This document shows, one piece after another, positions 54,860-63,579 of a stretch of DNA of 64,000 bases (the stretch's first letter is position 1; every line of letters begins with the position of its first letter). The notes under the pieces were generated by a model. That model saw only the letters and a program-made list of their open reading frames with translations. It did no database searches and had not been told where the DNA came from. A program made the position numbers and the translations under genes. Source of the stretch: Bacillus alkalicellulosilyticus (GTDB lineage: Bacteria; Bacillota; Bacilli; Bacillales; Bacillaceae_F); NCBI RefSeq assembly GCF_002019795.1, contig NZ_KV917382.1, forward strand, positions 1 through 64,000, in the 5' to 3' direction.

Positions 54860-54962
54860 AATTATAAACAAAAAAATAAGGAGTTGGTATCAACGCGGGA
54901 CTTTTCGACTAAATTTTATTGAATTTAACATAAAAGTTTTAATTTCTAAAAAAAACTTGTCG

Positions 54963-54984
54963 TTTGTCGACTGTTTTCGACAAA
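54963..54984. promoter_or_regulatory. Palindromic Spo0A-box-like site
   Basis: TTTGTCGA (54963-54970) and TCGACAAA (54977-54984) form a perfect inverted repeat with a 6-bp centre. The halves contain TGTCGAC and TTCGACA, near or perfect Spo0A boxes, with a third TGTCGTT just upstream. The gap 54860-55140 has no gene; this is its only clear feature. Confidence 0.5.
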
Positions 54985-55140
54985 GTTTTCAAAAAACTTA
55001 TAGTAATATATACGCATTGTTAAATTCTTTACAACTTTCTATGACGATATAATTAGTCATAAAGACACAAATAAAGAGTGGAGAGTGCGCCTGGAATCAT
55101 GATAAAAATAATTATTAAGAGATATAAAGAGGTGGTCTAA

Positions 55141-55845
55141 ATGCTATTCAAAGAAGAAGGAATAAATAATTTCATTACCGAACTAAAAGAAGACAAAATG
55201 AACGTTGAAAGAATTAATTTCACTTATAACAATCAAAATCAAAGTTATACGCTTATAACTTGTGATGGCGTACCAGGTATTGCACAAGAAGCTGATTATT
55301 ATGAAAATCTAGGTGAGAACCTTATTTATTCCGATATGAGTTGGTTGCAACCCATTTGCAAAGCCTTTAAGTGTAAGATACAAGCTAATGTAAAAGTTTT
55401 AGCCGATGGTTCTCTTGACCACGAACATATTACGGTAGAAGCTAATTTGATGGTACCAAAGAATGTTGGGCCAAACATTCATGGATTTTTATATCCGCGA
55501 TTTAGAACCTTTGTAAAGTTTTACCCCTTAGTAAAGGAGATTAAGTTTAGTCTTACTTCTAAAGATTTTAACTCGCAGATATGCAACATCTTTTTCACTT
55601 TAGAGTTTGATGCCAAAAAAGTAAATGCAATCCTCAGGGACCAAGGAAATGTCAATCAAGGAGTGCTTGAGCAATGGTTAAATCGAGCTGAACGTTGTTT
55701 ATTACTTACAAGGGATAAGGCTGCACATGGAGATTTAAAGCGTTCAGTACATTCTTTTGAAGTTATAAATGGGAAAGCCAATGCAAAATCCGTCTCAGTA
55801 AATTGCCATTTTAAAAATAATGATACAATGGATGATAGTCAATGA
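55141..55845 (+). CDS. Hypothetical protein, 234 aa
   Basis: ATG at 55141 follows aaagaggtgg. The product lacks a signal or membrane helix and alternates beta strands and helices (NFTYNNQNQSYTLITCDGVP ..., VEQWLNRAERCLLL-like C-terminal helix). No family recognised. Its stop overlaps the start of the membrane gene at 55842, so the two are translationally coupled. It starts a run of more than ten genes on the same strand with little spacing, which probably is one operon under the palindromic site at 54963. Confidence 0.6.
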   Translation: MLFKEEGINNFITELKEDKMNVERINFTYNNQNQSYTLITCDGVPGIAQEADYYENLGENLIYSDMSWLQPICKAFKCKIQANVKVLADGSLDHEHITVEANLMVPKNVGPNIHGFLYPRFRTFVKFYPLVKEIKFSLTSKDFNSQICNIFFTLEFDAKKVNAILRDQGNVNQGVLEQWLNRAERCLLLTRDKAAHGDLKRSVHSFEVINGKANAKSVSVNCHFKNNDTMDDSQ

Positions 55846-56441
55846 TGAGTCGCACGTTGAAAGTAAGTACGTTACTTATCCTACTAATGATATTACTCCT
55901 TTGGTTACCAGACATAACAGTGTATGCAAATGAACAACCACTCCCGTTTTTACCACAACAAGACAACACTTCTGAGAATAAAGGTTTTAATGAAACCGTA
56001 ACAAATATGACAAATTCAGTTAATGATAATGCTCCACTTATTTCCAATGTAGTGTTTACAATCCTTGCAATTATGTTTTTAATTGGAATTGCAAAAATGG
56101 CATATGCATTAGTAACGAAAACAGGAATGATACTCAAAGCATCCACTGGTACTCTTATAGGCATCCCCGTTTTCATAGTATTATTTAGACTTTTCTTCAT
56201 CATTGCATTTACAACAACGGGCCAAGGTATTGAAGGATTAGCTACCGATGTGATGTTGTTGTTGATACAAATAGGTTTTTATACTTCAATGGGTATGATA
56301 TTGATTGGATTGCTTATGAAACTATTTCATAAATTTCTTAACCACCCTGAGTATGCAAGGTGGAGTAAGAGATTGTTAATTGGTTCCATAACACTAGCGC
56401 TATTAACTGCTATAATGCCAGCAGTCGTAAGAGGTATTTAG
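55842..56441 (+). CDS. Polytopic membrane protein, possible transfer-apparatus component
   Basis: The ATG overlaps the upstream stop. The 199-aa product has a cleavable-looking signal peptide (about 1-28, ending VYANEQ), a soluble segment, and about four membrane helices (about 64-88, 105-125, 135-160, 178-197). The size and layout are like VirB2/TrbC- or PrgI-type small membrane proteins of type IV secretion, but no signature motif is visible. The gene order, before a Cys-rich protein and DNA-processing genes, makes a role in conjugation possible, not proven. Confidence 0.6.
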   Translation: MMSRTLKVSTLLILLMILLLWLPDITVYANEQPLPFLPQQDNTSENKGFNETVTNMTNSVNDNAPLISNVVFTILAIMFLIGIAKMAYALVTKTGMILKASTGTLIGIPVFIVLFRLFFIIAFTTTGQGIEGLATDVMLLLIQIGFYTSMGMILIGLLMKLFHKFLNHPEYARWSKRLLIGSITLALLTAIMPAVVRGI

Positions 56442-56465
56442 TAGGTTAGGAAGGAGATGTATGTA

Positions 56466-57110
56466 ATGTTAAAGCTAGTAATTGATAATTCCCATACAAA
56501 GGATAAACAGACACAACCTCTGCCGACGTGTAGATTAAGTTGTGAGCTGTTTGACCCAATTACAGAGCAATGTGGTATTAACTATAATATTTCTCCCGAT
56601 GACCCTTTGTTTACAGCGCGTTGCGGAGATTTAATTTATAAGGATGACTCAGCTGCTATATCCCTTAATGATGATATGCTATTAAATACAGATGAAACAA
56701 ACATGGATTTCTTTGAAGAGGACCTAGAGTTTGATTCTAATGATGAAACACTCTTTATGGATTATAACGGTCATGCTTTTGACGCTATAAAATCAACGTA
56801 TCCCAACAAACCAGATTTTCCAGCGCAAAGAGACGATGCTTTGTGGTACATATCTCCTAACGGTGATTTTGGATGTTGGATTATTAATCAAAAAAGGAAC
56901 TTTATGACTGTTCCAAGTAATAATTCACCGAAAGAGGGCTGGGTTAAGAATGTATACCAGTCTCCTTACCCTCTTCACGACCATAAATCATCATTGCCTT
57001 TAGCTTCACGAATGGCTTGGTATGTTGATGAAGACGGGTATGGTCAATACGTTCTACTGTCAAATGGTAAAATCTCGTTGATATCTTCACCAAAACCTTA
57101 CAGTTGGTAA
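56466..57110 (+). CDS. Hypothetical protein with Cys motif, 214 aa
   Basis: ATG 56466 lies 9 nt after aaggag; ATG 56457 touches it. The N-terminal 70 residues hold four Cys (CRLSC, QCGINY, ARCGDL) that could bind metal or form a knot, followed by an acidic stretch and a beta-rich C-terminal domain with several Trp (DALWYISPNGDFGCWIINQK). No signal peptide. No family recognised. It is the last gene before the promoter at 57130. Confidence 0.6.
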   Translation: MLKLVIDNSHTKDKQTQPLPTCRLSCELFDPITEQCGINYNISPDDPLFTARCGDLIYKDDSAAISLNDDMLLNTDETNMDFFEEDLEFDSNDETLFMDYNGHAFDAIKSTYPNKPDFPAQRDDALWYISPNGDFGCWIINQKRNFMTVPSNNSPKEGWVKNVYQSPYPLHDHKSSLPLASRMAWYVDEDGYGQYVLLSNGKISLISSPKPYSW

Positions 57111-57129
57111 TAGATTAAGTCTTTTGGTG

Positions 57130-57159
57130 TTGATAAGCCATTGGTAGAGTTGGTATAAT
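57130..57159 (+). promoter_or_regulatory. Promoter before the receiver gene
   Basis: TTGATA (57130-57135) and extended -10 TGGTATAAT (TATAAT 57154-57159) are 18 bp apart; transcription starts about 57167. Confidence 0.75.
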
Positions 57160-57197
57160 GAATATAACCAGTTAATAAAAATTTTATAAAAAGGGAC

Positions 57198-57252
57198 AAA
57201 GCCCAAACAGAAAAAGGTATTAAACACCTTTTTTCTTGTTTGGGCTTTTTTT
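57198..57252 (+). terminator. Leader terminator/attenuator before the receiver gene
   Basis: AAAGCCCAAACA (57198-57209) pairs with TGTTTGGGCTTT (57237-57248), enclosing a second stem AAAAAGGT/ACCTTTTT, then Ts. It lies between the promoter and the ribosome binding site, so the gene at 57269 needs read-through. It lacks the AGCGGG hairpin of elements A-D. Confidence 0.75.
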
Positions 57253-57268
57253 ATTTGAGGAGAGAGAA

Positions 57269-57727
57269 ATGAATAATATTTTGGTCATTGATGAACAAAG
57301 TAATTATCGTGATGGTGTTAAGAATTTGCTTGAAATTAGTTTTAGTAATTGTGTAGTTGATACATACAGTTCAGTGTCAGAGTTTGAATCTACAGAGTTG
57401 GATATAACTCCCGATATAGTAATAATCGATCCTTCCAATAGTTTAAATAACTATCAACCAACAATTAATAAGTTTATAGAATGGGGAGTTAAAGTTGTCC
57501 TTTTAACATTAGAGTCTGAAAAGGAGAAACATTGGCAGTTTGTGTTGAAGGATGTGCAGGGCTATTTAGTTAAGGACATGAGTACACCCGAACTACTAAC
57601 AAACCTGAAAGACATATCTAATGGTAATCGCCGTATTCACCCGACCGTCGCTAACGTTTTCCTTGAAAGGTTCCAAGAGAGTTTGCAAGCAAACCAACGT
57701 TTTTTAAACGAAAAACATGATATGTGA
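57269..57727 (+). CDS. Stand-alone response-regulator receiver protein
   Basis: ATG 57269 follows gaggagagag; the frame open from 57236 runs through the terminator. The 152-aa product is a CheY/NarL-type receiver: NNILVIDEQSNYRDGVKNLL, then PDIVIIDPSN with the phospho-acceptor Asp (about 58), VVLLTLESE, and GYLVKDMSTPELL with the conserved Lys. It ends at the linker that in NarL-type regulators precedes the LuxR HTH, but no HTH is present. The output is therefore through protein contacts or lost. Behind a leader terminator; no kinase is adjacent. Confidence 0.78.
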   Translation: MNNILVIDEQSNYRDGVKNLLEISFSNCVVDTYSSVSEFESTELDITPDIVIIDPSNSLNNYQPTINKFIEWGVKVVLLTLESEKEKHWQFVLKDVQGYLVKDMSTPELLTNLKDISNGNRRIHPTVANVFLERFQESLQANQRFLNEKHDM

Positions 57728-57749
57728 CCTTCAATAAATAATATTTCAC

Positions 57750-57777
57750 TTGCAAATAGTGTAATATGTGTTATATT
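57750..57777 (+). promoter_or_regulatory. Promoter before the DUF2325 gene
   Basis: TTGCAA (57750-57755) and extended -10 TGTTATATT (TATATT 57772-57777) are 16 bp apart. Confidence 0.65.
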
Positions 57778-57812
57778 AATAATAAATTAATGTACTGAAG
57801 GGAGTTTTTTAA

Positions 57813-58127
57813 ATGAAGACAATTGCTATTTTTGGAGGAGACCAAGAGTCCACTTACAAACAAATCGGTAAAAAGTATGGTTGCAAAGTCTTGTTCCATA
57901 ACGGGAAATCTCGAAACGGCGGCAATAAGCGGGAGTTTAAAAATATCATTCGAAAAGCTGATATCGTTGTTTGTCTTTATGGAGCATTAGGTCATGTTTC
58001 CCAAGATTGTGTTAAGGAAGTCTGTAAAAAGTTAAATAAGGACCTATTGTTTCATGGACAGGGAGCCAGCGGGGCAATAGCAAAGGGGTTAGAAGGTATT
58101 GAGAGACGTACTGAGAAAGTGGCATAA
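57813..58127 (+). CDS. DUF2325 family protein
   Basis: ATG 57813 follows gaagggag. The 104-aa product has the DUF2325 pattern: MKTIAIFGGDQESTYKQIGK, LFHNGKSRNGG, ADIVVCLYGALGHVSQDCVK and a C-terminal FHGQGASG turn. The fold is probably Rossmann-like, function unknown. DUF2325 genes are frequent on Bacillus plasmids. It has its own promoter and lies 22 bp before topB, so both may be transcribed together. Confidence 0.8.
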   Translation: MKTIAIFGGDQESTYKQIGKKYGCKVLFHNGKSRNGGNKREFKNIIRKADIVVCLYGALGHVSQDCVKEVCKKLNKDLLFHGQGASGAIAKGLEGIERRTEKVA

Positions 58128-58149
58128 CCATCAAGGTAGGTGATGATAA

Positions 58150-60336
58150 GTGGGGAAATACTTATTTTTAGCTGAAAAACCCTCCCAAGCTAAACAGTTG
58201 GCCAAACCTTTTAAACACGCCAGCAAGGGGAGTTATATAGAAATAGAACCCTGTTCTTATTTACCAAATGGAGCGTTTGTTGTTCATGCTGTTGGACATT
58301 TATGCGAGTTAGCACAACCGTCAGATTATAACCCTAAATGGAAAGATTGGTCTCTATCCGACCTACCACTAGCACCACCTAATCTTGAATTTAAACTAAA
58401 AGTATCTCCTTCAGGAAGAAATCAATTTTCAGTAATAAAACGGTTAGTATTGGATAAATCCGTATCAACAATAATTCATGCATGTGATCCGGCTCGAGAA
58501 GGACAAAGCATTGGTGATCATATTTTGAACCTAATTGGCAATAAAAAACCGGTAAAAAGACTATGGACCACAAGCTTAACTAAAGATGCTGTACTTAAAT
58601 CACTTGCACAACTTAAAGATAACGCCTTTTTTCTCCCTCTTTACCATGAAAGTATTGCAAGGCAGCGTAGTGATTGGATTATGGGATTAAGTATGACACG
58701 CTTAATGACTTTGTTATTACAAGAAAAAGGTGTTCATTCTTTATTTACCGTAGGGCGTGTTCAAACTTCATTACTATCAATTATTTATGAAAGAGAGAAG
58801 AGTATTAGTCGTTTTGTTAGCAAACCATACTGGGATATTGAAGCTACATTTAAAATCGGAAATTCAAAGTTTACTGGGAAATGGTTTAAGCCAGATGAAG
58901 AACATATTTTTGAAAGAGGACAAGCTCAACTTCTTGCAGAGTATTGTAAACAAAAAGAAGCTTACGTGTATTCTTTAGATTCCGAAAAGCAGATAGTGAA
59001 ACCACCTCAGTTTTATAATCTAACAGACTTACAAATTGAAGGAAATAAAAAGCTAGGGTTATCACCTATGAAGGTTCTTGAGATTGCCCAGAATCTTTAC
59101 GAACAAGGGCTTATCAGTTATCCACGTTCTCAACCTAAACATGTAACACCAAACGAGGCAGCGTTATTTCCAGTAATATTAGATAACTTACGTGAAATGT
59201 CAGAATATAAAGAAATACTATCACAACCGATACGTGACATCTCTAATGATAAGCGCTACATTGATGAATCGAAGGTAGATGACCATCACGCCATTATTTT
59301 GACGGAACAACCGGTGAAATTATCCACTCTCACTAAGCACGAACAAATCATTTATGATTTAGTAGCTAGGTCTATGATAGCAGCGCACCTTCCTGATGCC
59401 GTCTTTAACAACACGGACCTGGTAACCGTTGTAGATAATAAGTTTTCATTTATCACCAAGGCCTCACTTGAAGTGGAAAAAGGTTGGCAAGTTATTAAAG
59501 ATACAAATTCAAGAGAAGGGAAAAATCAGCTAGGATATACACTTCCTAACATAGCCAAAGGTGATAAAGGTCATGTCTCCCAAACTCAGTTAGATGAGGG
59601 AAAGACAACCCCTCCAGTTAGATTTACGCAGGGTCACTTGGTTAAAGTAATGGAAAACGCCTCATCCTATATACCCGCTAATGAAAAAGAGGGTCTTACA
59701 AAAAAGGAGCTCTCACTCGGTACTGTGGCAACCAGAGCAAATATAGTTAATCAGCTTTTAAAACAAGGATACTTGCGAATTGAAAAAAATAAGGTCTACA
59801 TGGAAACTAAAGGTAATCTGTTAATAGACGCTCTTGGTCCAGAGTCATTTTTAACATCTCCTATTACAACAGGAAAAATGGAACAATATCTTGAGCAAAT
59901 AGGTAATGGCAAAGCCGATTATAGCAAATTTGTAGCTCGCATATTAGAACTTACAAAACAACACGTGGCAAAAACCATTGACGAATCTAAACACTGGGAC
60001 TTTTCGCAACATATAGTTGAAATGCAAAAGCAAATTGAAGTTGGAGTATGCTTCCTATGTGGCAGTCCTGTCATTGACAAAGGGCATTCATACACTTGCT
60101 CGTCCTATCAAAGTTCTGCTTGCACTTTTTCGATATCCAAGAAATTTAAAAATAAAGAGTTAACTAAGCATCAGGTCAGTGAATTATTAAAAAAACGTAC
60201 AACACCGCTAATAAAAGGGATACAAAAAAGCAACAAGGAAGGGACTTACGATGCTTTTCTTGTTTGGAATGATGATGAAGGACGCTGTAAGGTGAGTTTC
60301 GAAGGTGTACCTCTGAAACAACCTAAAGGTAAATAA
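58150..60336 (+). CDS. topB: DNA topoisomerase III
   Basis: GTG 58150 follows aggtaggtgat. The 728-aa product is a type IA topoisomerase: TOPRIM start KYLFLAEKPSQAKQLAKPF, metal site HACDPAREGQ (Asp113 kept, Ala115 in place of the second acid), and active-site Tyr324 in LISYPRS. The helical gate domains follow (SVGRVQTSLLSI-type motif VGRVQTSLLSIIYE, KPPQFYNLTDLQ). A Cys4-like zinc remnant is near the C-terminus (CFLCGSPV ... CSSYQSSAC). It decatenates DNA and is typical of conjugative plasmids. Replacement of the second acid is tolerated in several Firmicute TopB proteins, from memory. Confidence 0.9.
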   Translation: MGKYLFLAEKPSQAKQLAKPFKHASKGSYIEIEPCSYLPNGAFVVHAVGHLCELAQPSDYNPKWKDWSLSDLPLAPPNLEFKLKVSPSGRNQFSVIKRLVLDKSVSTIIHACDPAREGQSIGDHILNLIGNKKPVKRLWTTSLTKDAVLKSLAQLKDNAFFLPLYHESIARQRSDWIMGLSMTRLMTLLLQEKGVHSLFTVGRVQTSLLSIIYEREKSISRFVSKPYWDIEATFKIGNSKFTGKWFKPDEEHIFERGQAQLLAEYCKQKEAYVYSLDSEKQIVKPPQFYNLTDLQIEGNKKLGLSPMKVLEIAQNLYEQGLISYPRSQPKHVTPNEAALFPVILDNLREMSEYKEILSQPIRDISNDKRYIDESKVDDHHAIILTEQPVKLSTLTKHEQIIYDLVARSMIAAHLPDAVFNNTDLVTVVDNKFSFITKASLEVEKGWQVIKDTNSREGKNQLGYTLPNIAKGDKGHVSQTQLDEGKTTPPVRFTQGHLVKVMENASSYIPANEKEGLTKKELSLGTVATRANIVNQLLKQGYLRIEKNKVYMETKGNLLIDALGPESFLTSPITTGKMEQYLEQIGNGKADYSKFVARILELTKQHVAKTIDESKHWDFSQHIVEMQKQIEVGVCFLCGSPVIDKGHSYTCSSYQSSACTFSISKKFKNKELTKHQVSELLKKRTTPLIKGIQKSNKEGTYDAFLVWNDDEGRCKVSFEGVPLKQPKGK

Positions 60337-60368
60337 TCATAAGAATAGAAAGAGAGGGTGATGACCAG

Positions 60369-60998
60369 ATGCTATTACAGCAAACACAAGGTTTCAGGAA
60401 GCAATTTGAAATGAGAGTTGATGATGAAGTACTTCTATTAAATGACATTCAACATGGAGAAATTACTTTACCACGATATACAAGAGGCACCATCGTCTCA
60501 CTCTACAATCAGTTCAAAGCAATGATTTGGTTTGATAATGTACTTGAAAACGGTTCTGTTTCATTGGAAGGAAACCAACTACTTAATGGGTTGGCTCTGG
60601 AATTAGATAGAGAACACTTTGCAATTGCATATGTTCCTAAAGCTTTTGTTCATGCCATAATTTCTGAGGAAAAAGCAAAATTTATACCTTATTTTTCTGA
60701 TGACCCTAATAAAAAGGTTGAATTGAATATAAGAAGGTTAAGTAAGAATGGTTCAGAAAACCTATCAGGTTACTATTTTGAAGACCTCCTTCAAATAATT
60801 AGTTTTAACTTCAAACAATGGGCAATGCATCATTTAGCAGACAACCGTATATCCCAACCATACCATTCGAATAGCGTTATCCAATTTCTTGATAATAAGC
60901 AAGAACTAGAATGGATTTTTGCAACGGTAACTGGAGTTTACTATGAATTTTACCAAAATTACGAATTGAATATAAGGGGAGAAACAATAAATGAATAA
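60369..60998 (+). CDS. Hypothetical protein, 209 aa
   Basis: ATG 60369 follows gagagggtga, 32 bp after topB. The N-terminal 90 residues look like a small beta barrel (DDEVLLLNDIQHGEITLPRY then TRGTIVSLYNQFKAMIWFDN), reminiscent of SH3-like modules; the rest is alpha-helical. No family recognised. It overlaps the next gene by 8 nt, so the pair is coupled in the topB operon. Confidence 0.6.
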   Translation: MLLQQTQGFRKQFEMRVDDEVLLLNDIQHGEITLPRYTRGTIVSLYNQFKAMIWFDNVLENGSVSLEGNQLLNGLALELDREHFAIAYVPKAFVHAIISEEKAKFIPYFSDDPNKKVELNIRRLSKNGSENLSGYYFEDLLQIISFNFKQWAMHHLADNRISQPYHSNSVIQFLDNKQELEWIFATVTGVYYEFYQNYELNIRGETINE

Positions 60999-61332
60999 CG
61001 AAAAGTTAATAGATTTAACCATTGAACGTTTCAGCACTTCGGATATATATACTAGGAATCGCGAAATTATATTTTTACAAAATGTACAAAAGGATTCCAT
61101 TGGTCCAGGTAACTTAAATCACTTAGGAGTCTTATTAATGAGTCTCCAAAATTACGGATATGAAGGGACAGCAACAACAAGGATTCTTTATCCTAGTGTT
61201 TATTCATTCTTAGATGAAGTTAAGTCAAAATATGAAAAATCTAACAGAACACTCTTATATTCTTTTATTCAGATATTGAAGCAATATATTACTGAGTATG
61301 AACAGACCAAGGTAATTCAAAAAGTAGGTTAA
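60991..61332 (+). CDS. Hypothetical protein, 113 aa
   Basis: The ATG overlaps the upstream stop (ATGAATAA) with agggg agaa ahead. The product (MNNEKLIDLTIERFSTSDIY...) is mostly helical and soluble, with TRILYPSVYSFLDEVKSKYE in the centre. No family recognised. It belongs to the compact operon downstream of topB. Confidence 0.6.
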   Translation: MNNEKLIDLTIERFSTSDIYTRNREIIFLQNVQKDSIGPGNLNHLGVLLMSLQNYGYEGTATTRILYPSVYSFLDEVKSKYEKSNRTLLYSFIQILKQYITEYEQTKVIQKVG

Positions 61333-61362
61333 AATAAATGATTACCAAAGGGAGTGAGTAAA

Positions 61363-62205
61363 GTGAATTCAGCACTACTACACAACGGGAAGGTGATAAC
61401 AGCTAGAGAGTATCATGCAACTGAACACGGTACCAGAATTTCTTGTATTGATAAAGGGTGTAATGTACCAGTTATATTTGTTCCGGCAAGCGAGTCTGTT
61501 GGTCCTCATTTTAAAACAACAGGAAAAGGAGATTCCAAGCACCATTCTACTTGTGGGTTTTATAAACCTTTAAGTTTTATAGAGTCTGCCAAGAAAATAG
61601 AAGAATACCAAGAAGACTTCCTAGATAGGGGTATTCAAGAGAATGTATTAAGAATAAACCTAAGTAAAATAGATCCAGATTATCAAGAAAAGGAGAGAGA
61701 GACCACAGAGCGGGAAAAGAAAATAACTGACCCCAACGAGGTAAAGGTCAAACAAGATAATAATAATACACCGAAAAGTATAAGTTCACTTAAATCCATT
61801 GTAAAATTGTTAAGTTCCTACGAGCCTGATGTGTTAAGTTCTATACTCGTCAATATAAGAGGAAAGAAAATACCAATCTCTTCTATTATTGTAGACCAAG
61901 TAAAAGCTCACGAAATCCTTTGGACTGATAAAATCGTGGACCAGATAGGGTATTTTGTTTATGGTACCGTGGAAAACGTACTCCGAAGAGAAAAGGTATG
62001 GTATATCAATTATAAAATCGTAGATAACACCATGTTCTCACTTGTGTTATTTGATAAGTACTTTAAACACTTTTCATATTCAGACGAACAATTGGTTGGA
62101 AAGACTATTTTAGCATGGGGCCAACTTAAGAAAAATACGTTCAATGACAAAAACACAACTGAAATGTCTATAAAATCTGACCGATATATAGAATTTTTAA
62201 AATGA
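61363..62205 (+). CDS. Zinc-site protein with OB-like C-terminal domain
   Basis: GTG 61363 lies 8 nt after aagggag; GTG 61354 is within it. The 280-aa product starts like CoiA-type N-terminal zinc modules: Cys28, Cys33 (ISCIDKGCNVPV), His49, His60/61 and Cys64 (KHHSTCGFY). A charged linker (about 110-145) leads to a C-terminal domain with VYGTVENVLRREKVWYINYK and LAWGQLKKN, resembling an OB-fold. It may bind nucleic acid. The zinc module is recognised from memory; the overall function is unknown. Confidence 0.6.
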   Translation: MNSALLHNGKVITAREYHATEHGTRISCIDKGCNVPVIFVPASESVGPHFKTTGKGDSKHHSTCGFYKPLSFIESAKKIEEYQEDFLDRGIQENVLRINLSKIDPDYQEKERETTEREKKITDPNEVKVKQDNNNTPKSISSLKSIVKLLSSYEPDVLSSILVNIRGKKIPISSIIVDQVKAHEILWTDKIVDQIGYFVYGTVENVLRREKVWYINYKIVDNTMFSLVLFDKYFKHFSYSDEQLVGKTILAWGQLKKNTFNDKNTTEMSIKSDRYIEFLK

Positions 62206-62223
62206 TAACTATGGGAGAAATAA

Positions 62224-62502
62224 ATGAGTAGTAATATCGAAATCAAGTATCCTTCAGGGCATAATCCAGCAGTAAATAAAATACTAAACTACAGCAATAA
62301 TATGCCATTCTTAAAGTTGTATTTTGAAAATTACCTCACTTCAAAATCTAGAGTAGTTTTTCAAACTTACCCTCAATATTTAAAGGAATTACAAAAAGAA
62401 TTATTACACTCTAATTCCTTTATAGAAAAGGCATTATATCGCTTGGTAACTCAACTAGTAGAAAATATAATTTGGGAGGAGGAAGAGAATACCGATGACT
62501 AA
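62224..62502 (+). CDS. Hypothetical protein, 92 aa
   Basis: ATG 62224 follows tgggag. The product (MSSNIEIKYPSGHNPAVNKI...) is helical with an acidic C-terminus (IWEEEENTDD) and no signal. It overlaps the next gene by 8 nt. No family recognised. Confidence 0.58.
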   Translation: MSSNIEIKYPSGHNPAVNKILNYSNNMPFLKLYFENYLTSKSRVVFQTYPQYLKELQKELLHSNSFIEKALYRLVTQLVENIIWEEEENTDD

Positions 62503-62746
62503 CATTCTTTTAAAATACTACACAAGCCTCTCTTTCGGTACTCAATACGTTTCATTCTTGGTCATGATTGTATTTTTAATTTTCTCAAGATTATCTAGTG
62601 AGAGTTCAAGTGAAAATCCTTTATATTATTTCCTATTTCTCACTATAGTTACACTAAATTTACCAGTAGTAAAACTTCAAATACATTCAGAAAGATGTCA
62701 GTACTTTACTTATAACAAAAAGGAAATGGTGGAGGATATATTATGA
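62495..62746 (+). CDS. Small membrane protein, 83 aa
   Basis: ATG 62495 follows gaggaggaag inside the end of the preceding gene. Two hydrophobic segments (about 18-32 and 42-60; SFLVMIVFLIFSRL, YYFLFLTIVTLNLPVV) suggest a small inner-membrane protein. It overlaps the AbrB-like gene by 4 nt. No family recognised. Confidence 0.6.
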   Translation: MTNILLKYYTSLSFGTQYVSFLVMIVFLIFSRLSSESSSENPLYYFLFLTIVTLNLPVVKLQIHSERCQYFTYNKKEMVEDIL

Positions 62747-63003
62747 AATCAACAGGTATTGTTAGAAGGGTAGATGAATTAGGTAGAGTGGTTATTCCAG
62801 TGGAAGTAAGAAGAACTTTAGATATAAATCATAAAGATTCTATTGAAATGTTCGTAGACCATAACAATATTGTACTGAAGAAATACGTAGCTTCTTCATC
62901 TTGTATACTTTGTGATGAGGCTGGTGATACCGTTGGATTTAAAGGTAAACAAATATGTAGAAGTTGTTCTAAAGAATTAAGCTTGACTCCAGTAACTGTT
63001 TAA
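62743..63003 (+). CDS. AbrB/Abh-family transition-state regulator
   Basis: ATG 62743 follows ggtggagg and overlaps the upstream stop. The 86-aa product opens MKSTGIVRRVDELGRVVIPV then EVRRTLDI, the swapped-hairpin AbrB DNA-binding domain almost as in Bacillus AbrB and Abh. The C-terminus carries CILC and CRSC pairs, which may bind zinc. AbrB-type proteins repress post-exponential genes and are under Spo0A in the host; a plasmid-borne copy could tie plasmid genes to growth phase. Confidence 0.88.
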   Translation: MKSTGIVRRVDELGRVVIPVEVRRTLDINHKDSIEMFVDHNNIVLKKYVASSSCILCDEAGDTVGFKGKQICRSCSKELSLTPVTV

Positions 63004-63078
63004 TTCAACTAATTGAACGTTACGTAACTTTATAAATTAATAACTAGTCGGATTATTATAAAAAAGGAGTCAACTCTA

Positions 63079-63267
63079 ATGGATGAAAAACATACTAAAT
63101 ATGGTTTTTTGAAATCTTACGAATACCCTATAAAGGGTATTCATCCCAATACATTTAAAATGCATCAAATTAAGCTTAATAATGAAGAGACAGAATTTCT
63201 CTATAATCAACTTAAAGAGTTTAGACGTAACAAGAGGGAATGCATAGGGTACGGTGACGAAAATTGA
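63079..63267 (+). CDS. Hypothetical protein, 62 aa
   Basis: ATG 63079 follows aaaaggag. The product (MDEKHTKYGFLKSYEYPIKG...) is small and charged, with a C-terminal helix (LNNEETEFLYNQLKEFRRNK). No family recognised. Its stop overlaps the start of the next frame. Confidence 0.55.
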   Translation: MDEKHTKYGFLKSYEYPIKGIHPNTFKMHQIKLNNEETEFLYNQLKEFRRNKRECIGYGDEN

Positions 63268-63557
63268 AAGTGTTTTTAAAGTTCATTTTAATCCCTCTTC
63301 AACTATCATCTATTACTGCTCTTTTAGCATATGCTATCTATTGTTTTTATCATATTGGTTTTGGTGGGAGGGTTATCATACCTGATTGGTACTATATAGG
63401 CAATGATGGTTCAGAACAACCTTTCCCAGTACATGAGGTTATTCACTATTGGTTAATTAAAGGAATAGCTTTTGCATTTTATAGTGGATTAGTAATATTT
63501 ATAAGCTCTTGTTTTGTTATACTATTAATAAAAGGTACGAGGGAAAATTGCAACTAA
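63264..63557 (+). CDS. Small membrane protein, 97 aa
   Basis: The start is TTG 63264 overlapping the previous stop (GTG 63270 is an alternative). Two membrane helices (about 5-30 and 65-90) flank a short loop with aromatic residues (IIPDWYYIGNDG). No family recognised. Confidence 0.55.
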   Translation: MKVFLKFILIPLQLSSITALLAYAIYCFYHIGFGGRVIIPDWYYIGNDGSEQPFPVHEVIHYWLIKGIAFAFYSGLVIFISSCFVILLIKGTRENCN

Positions 63558-63579
63558 ACAACATGATAGGTGACCTAAA

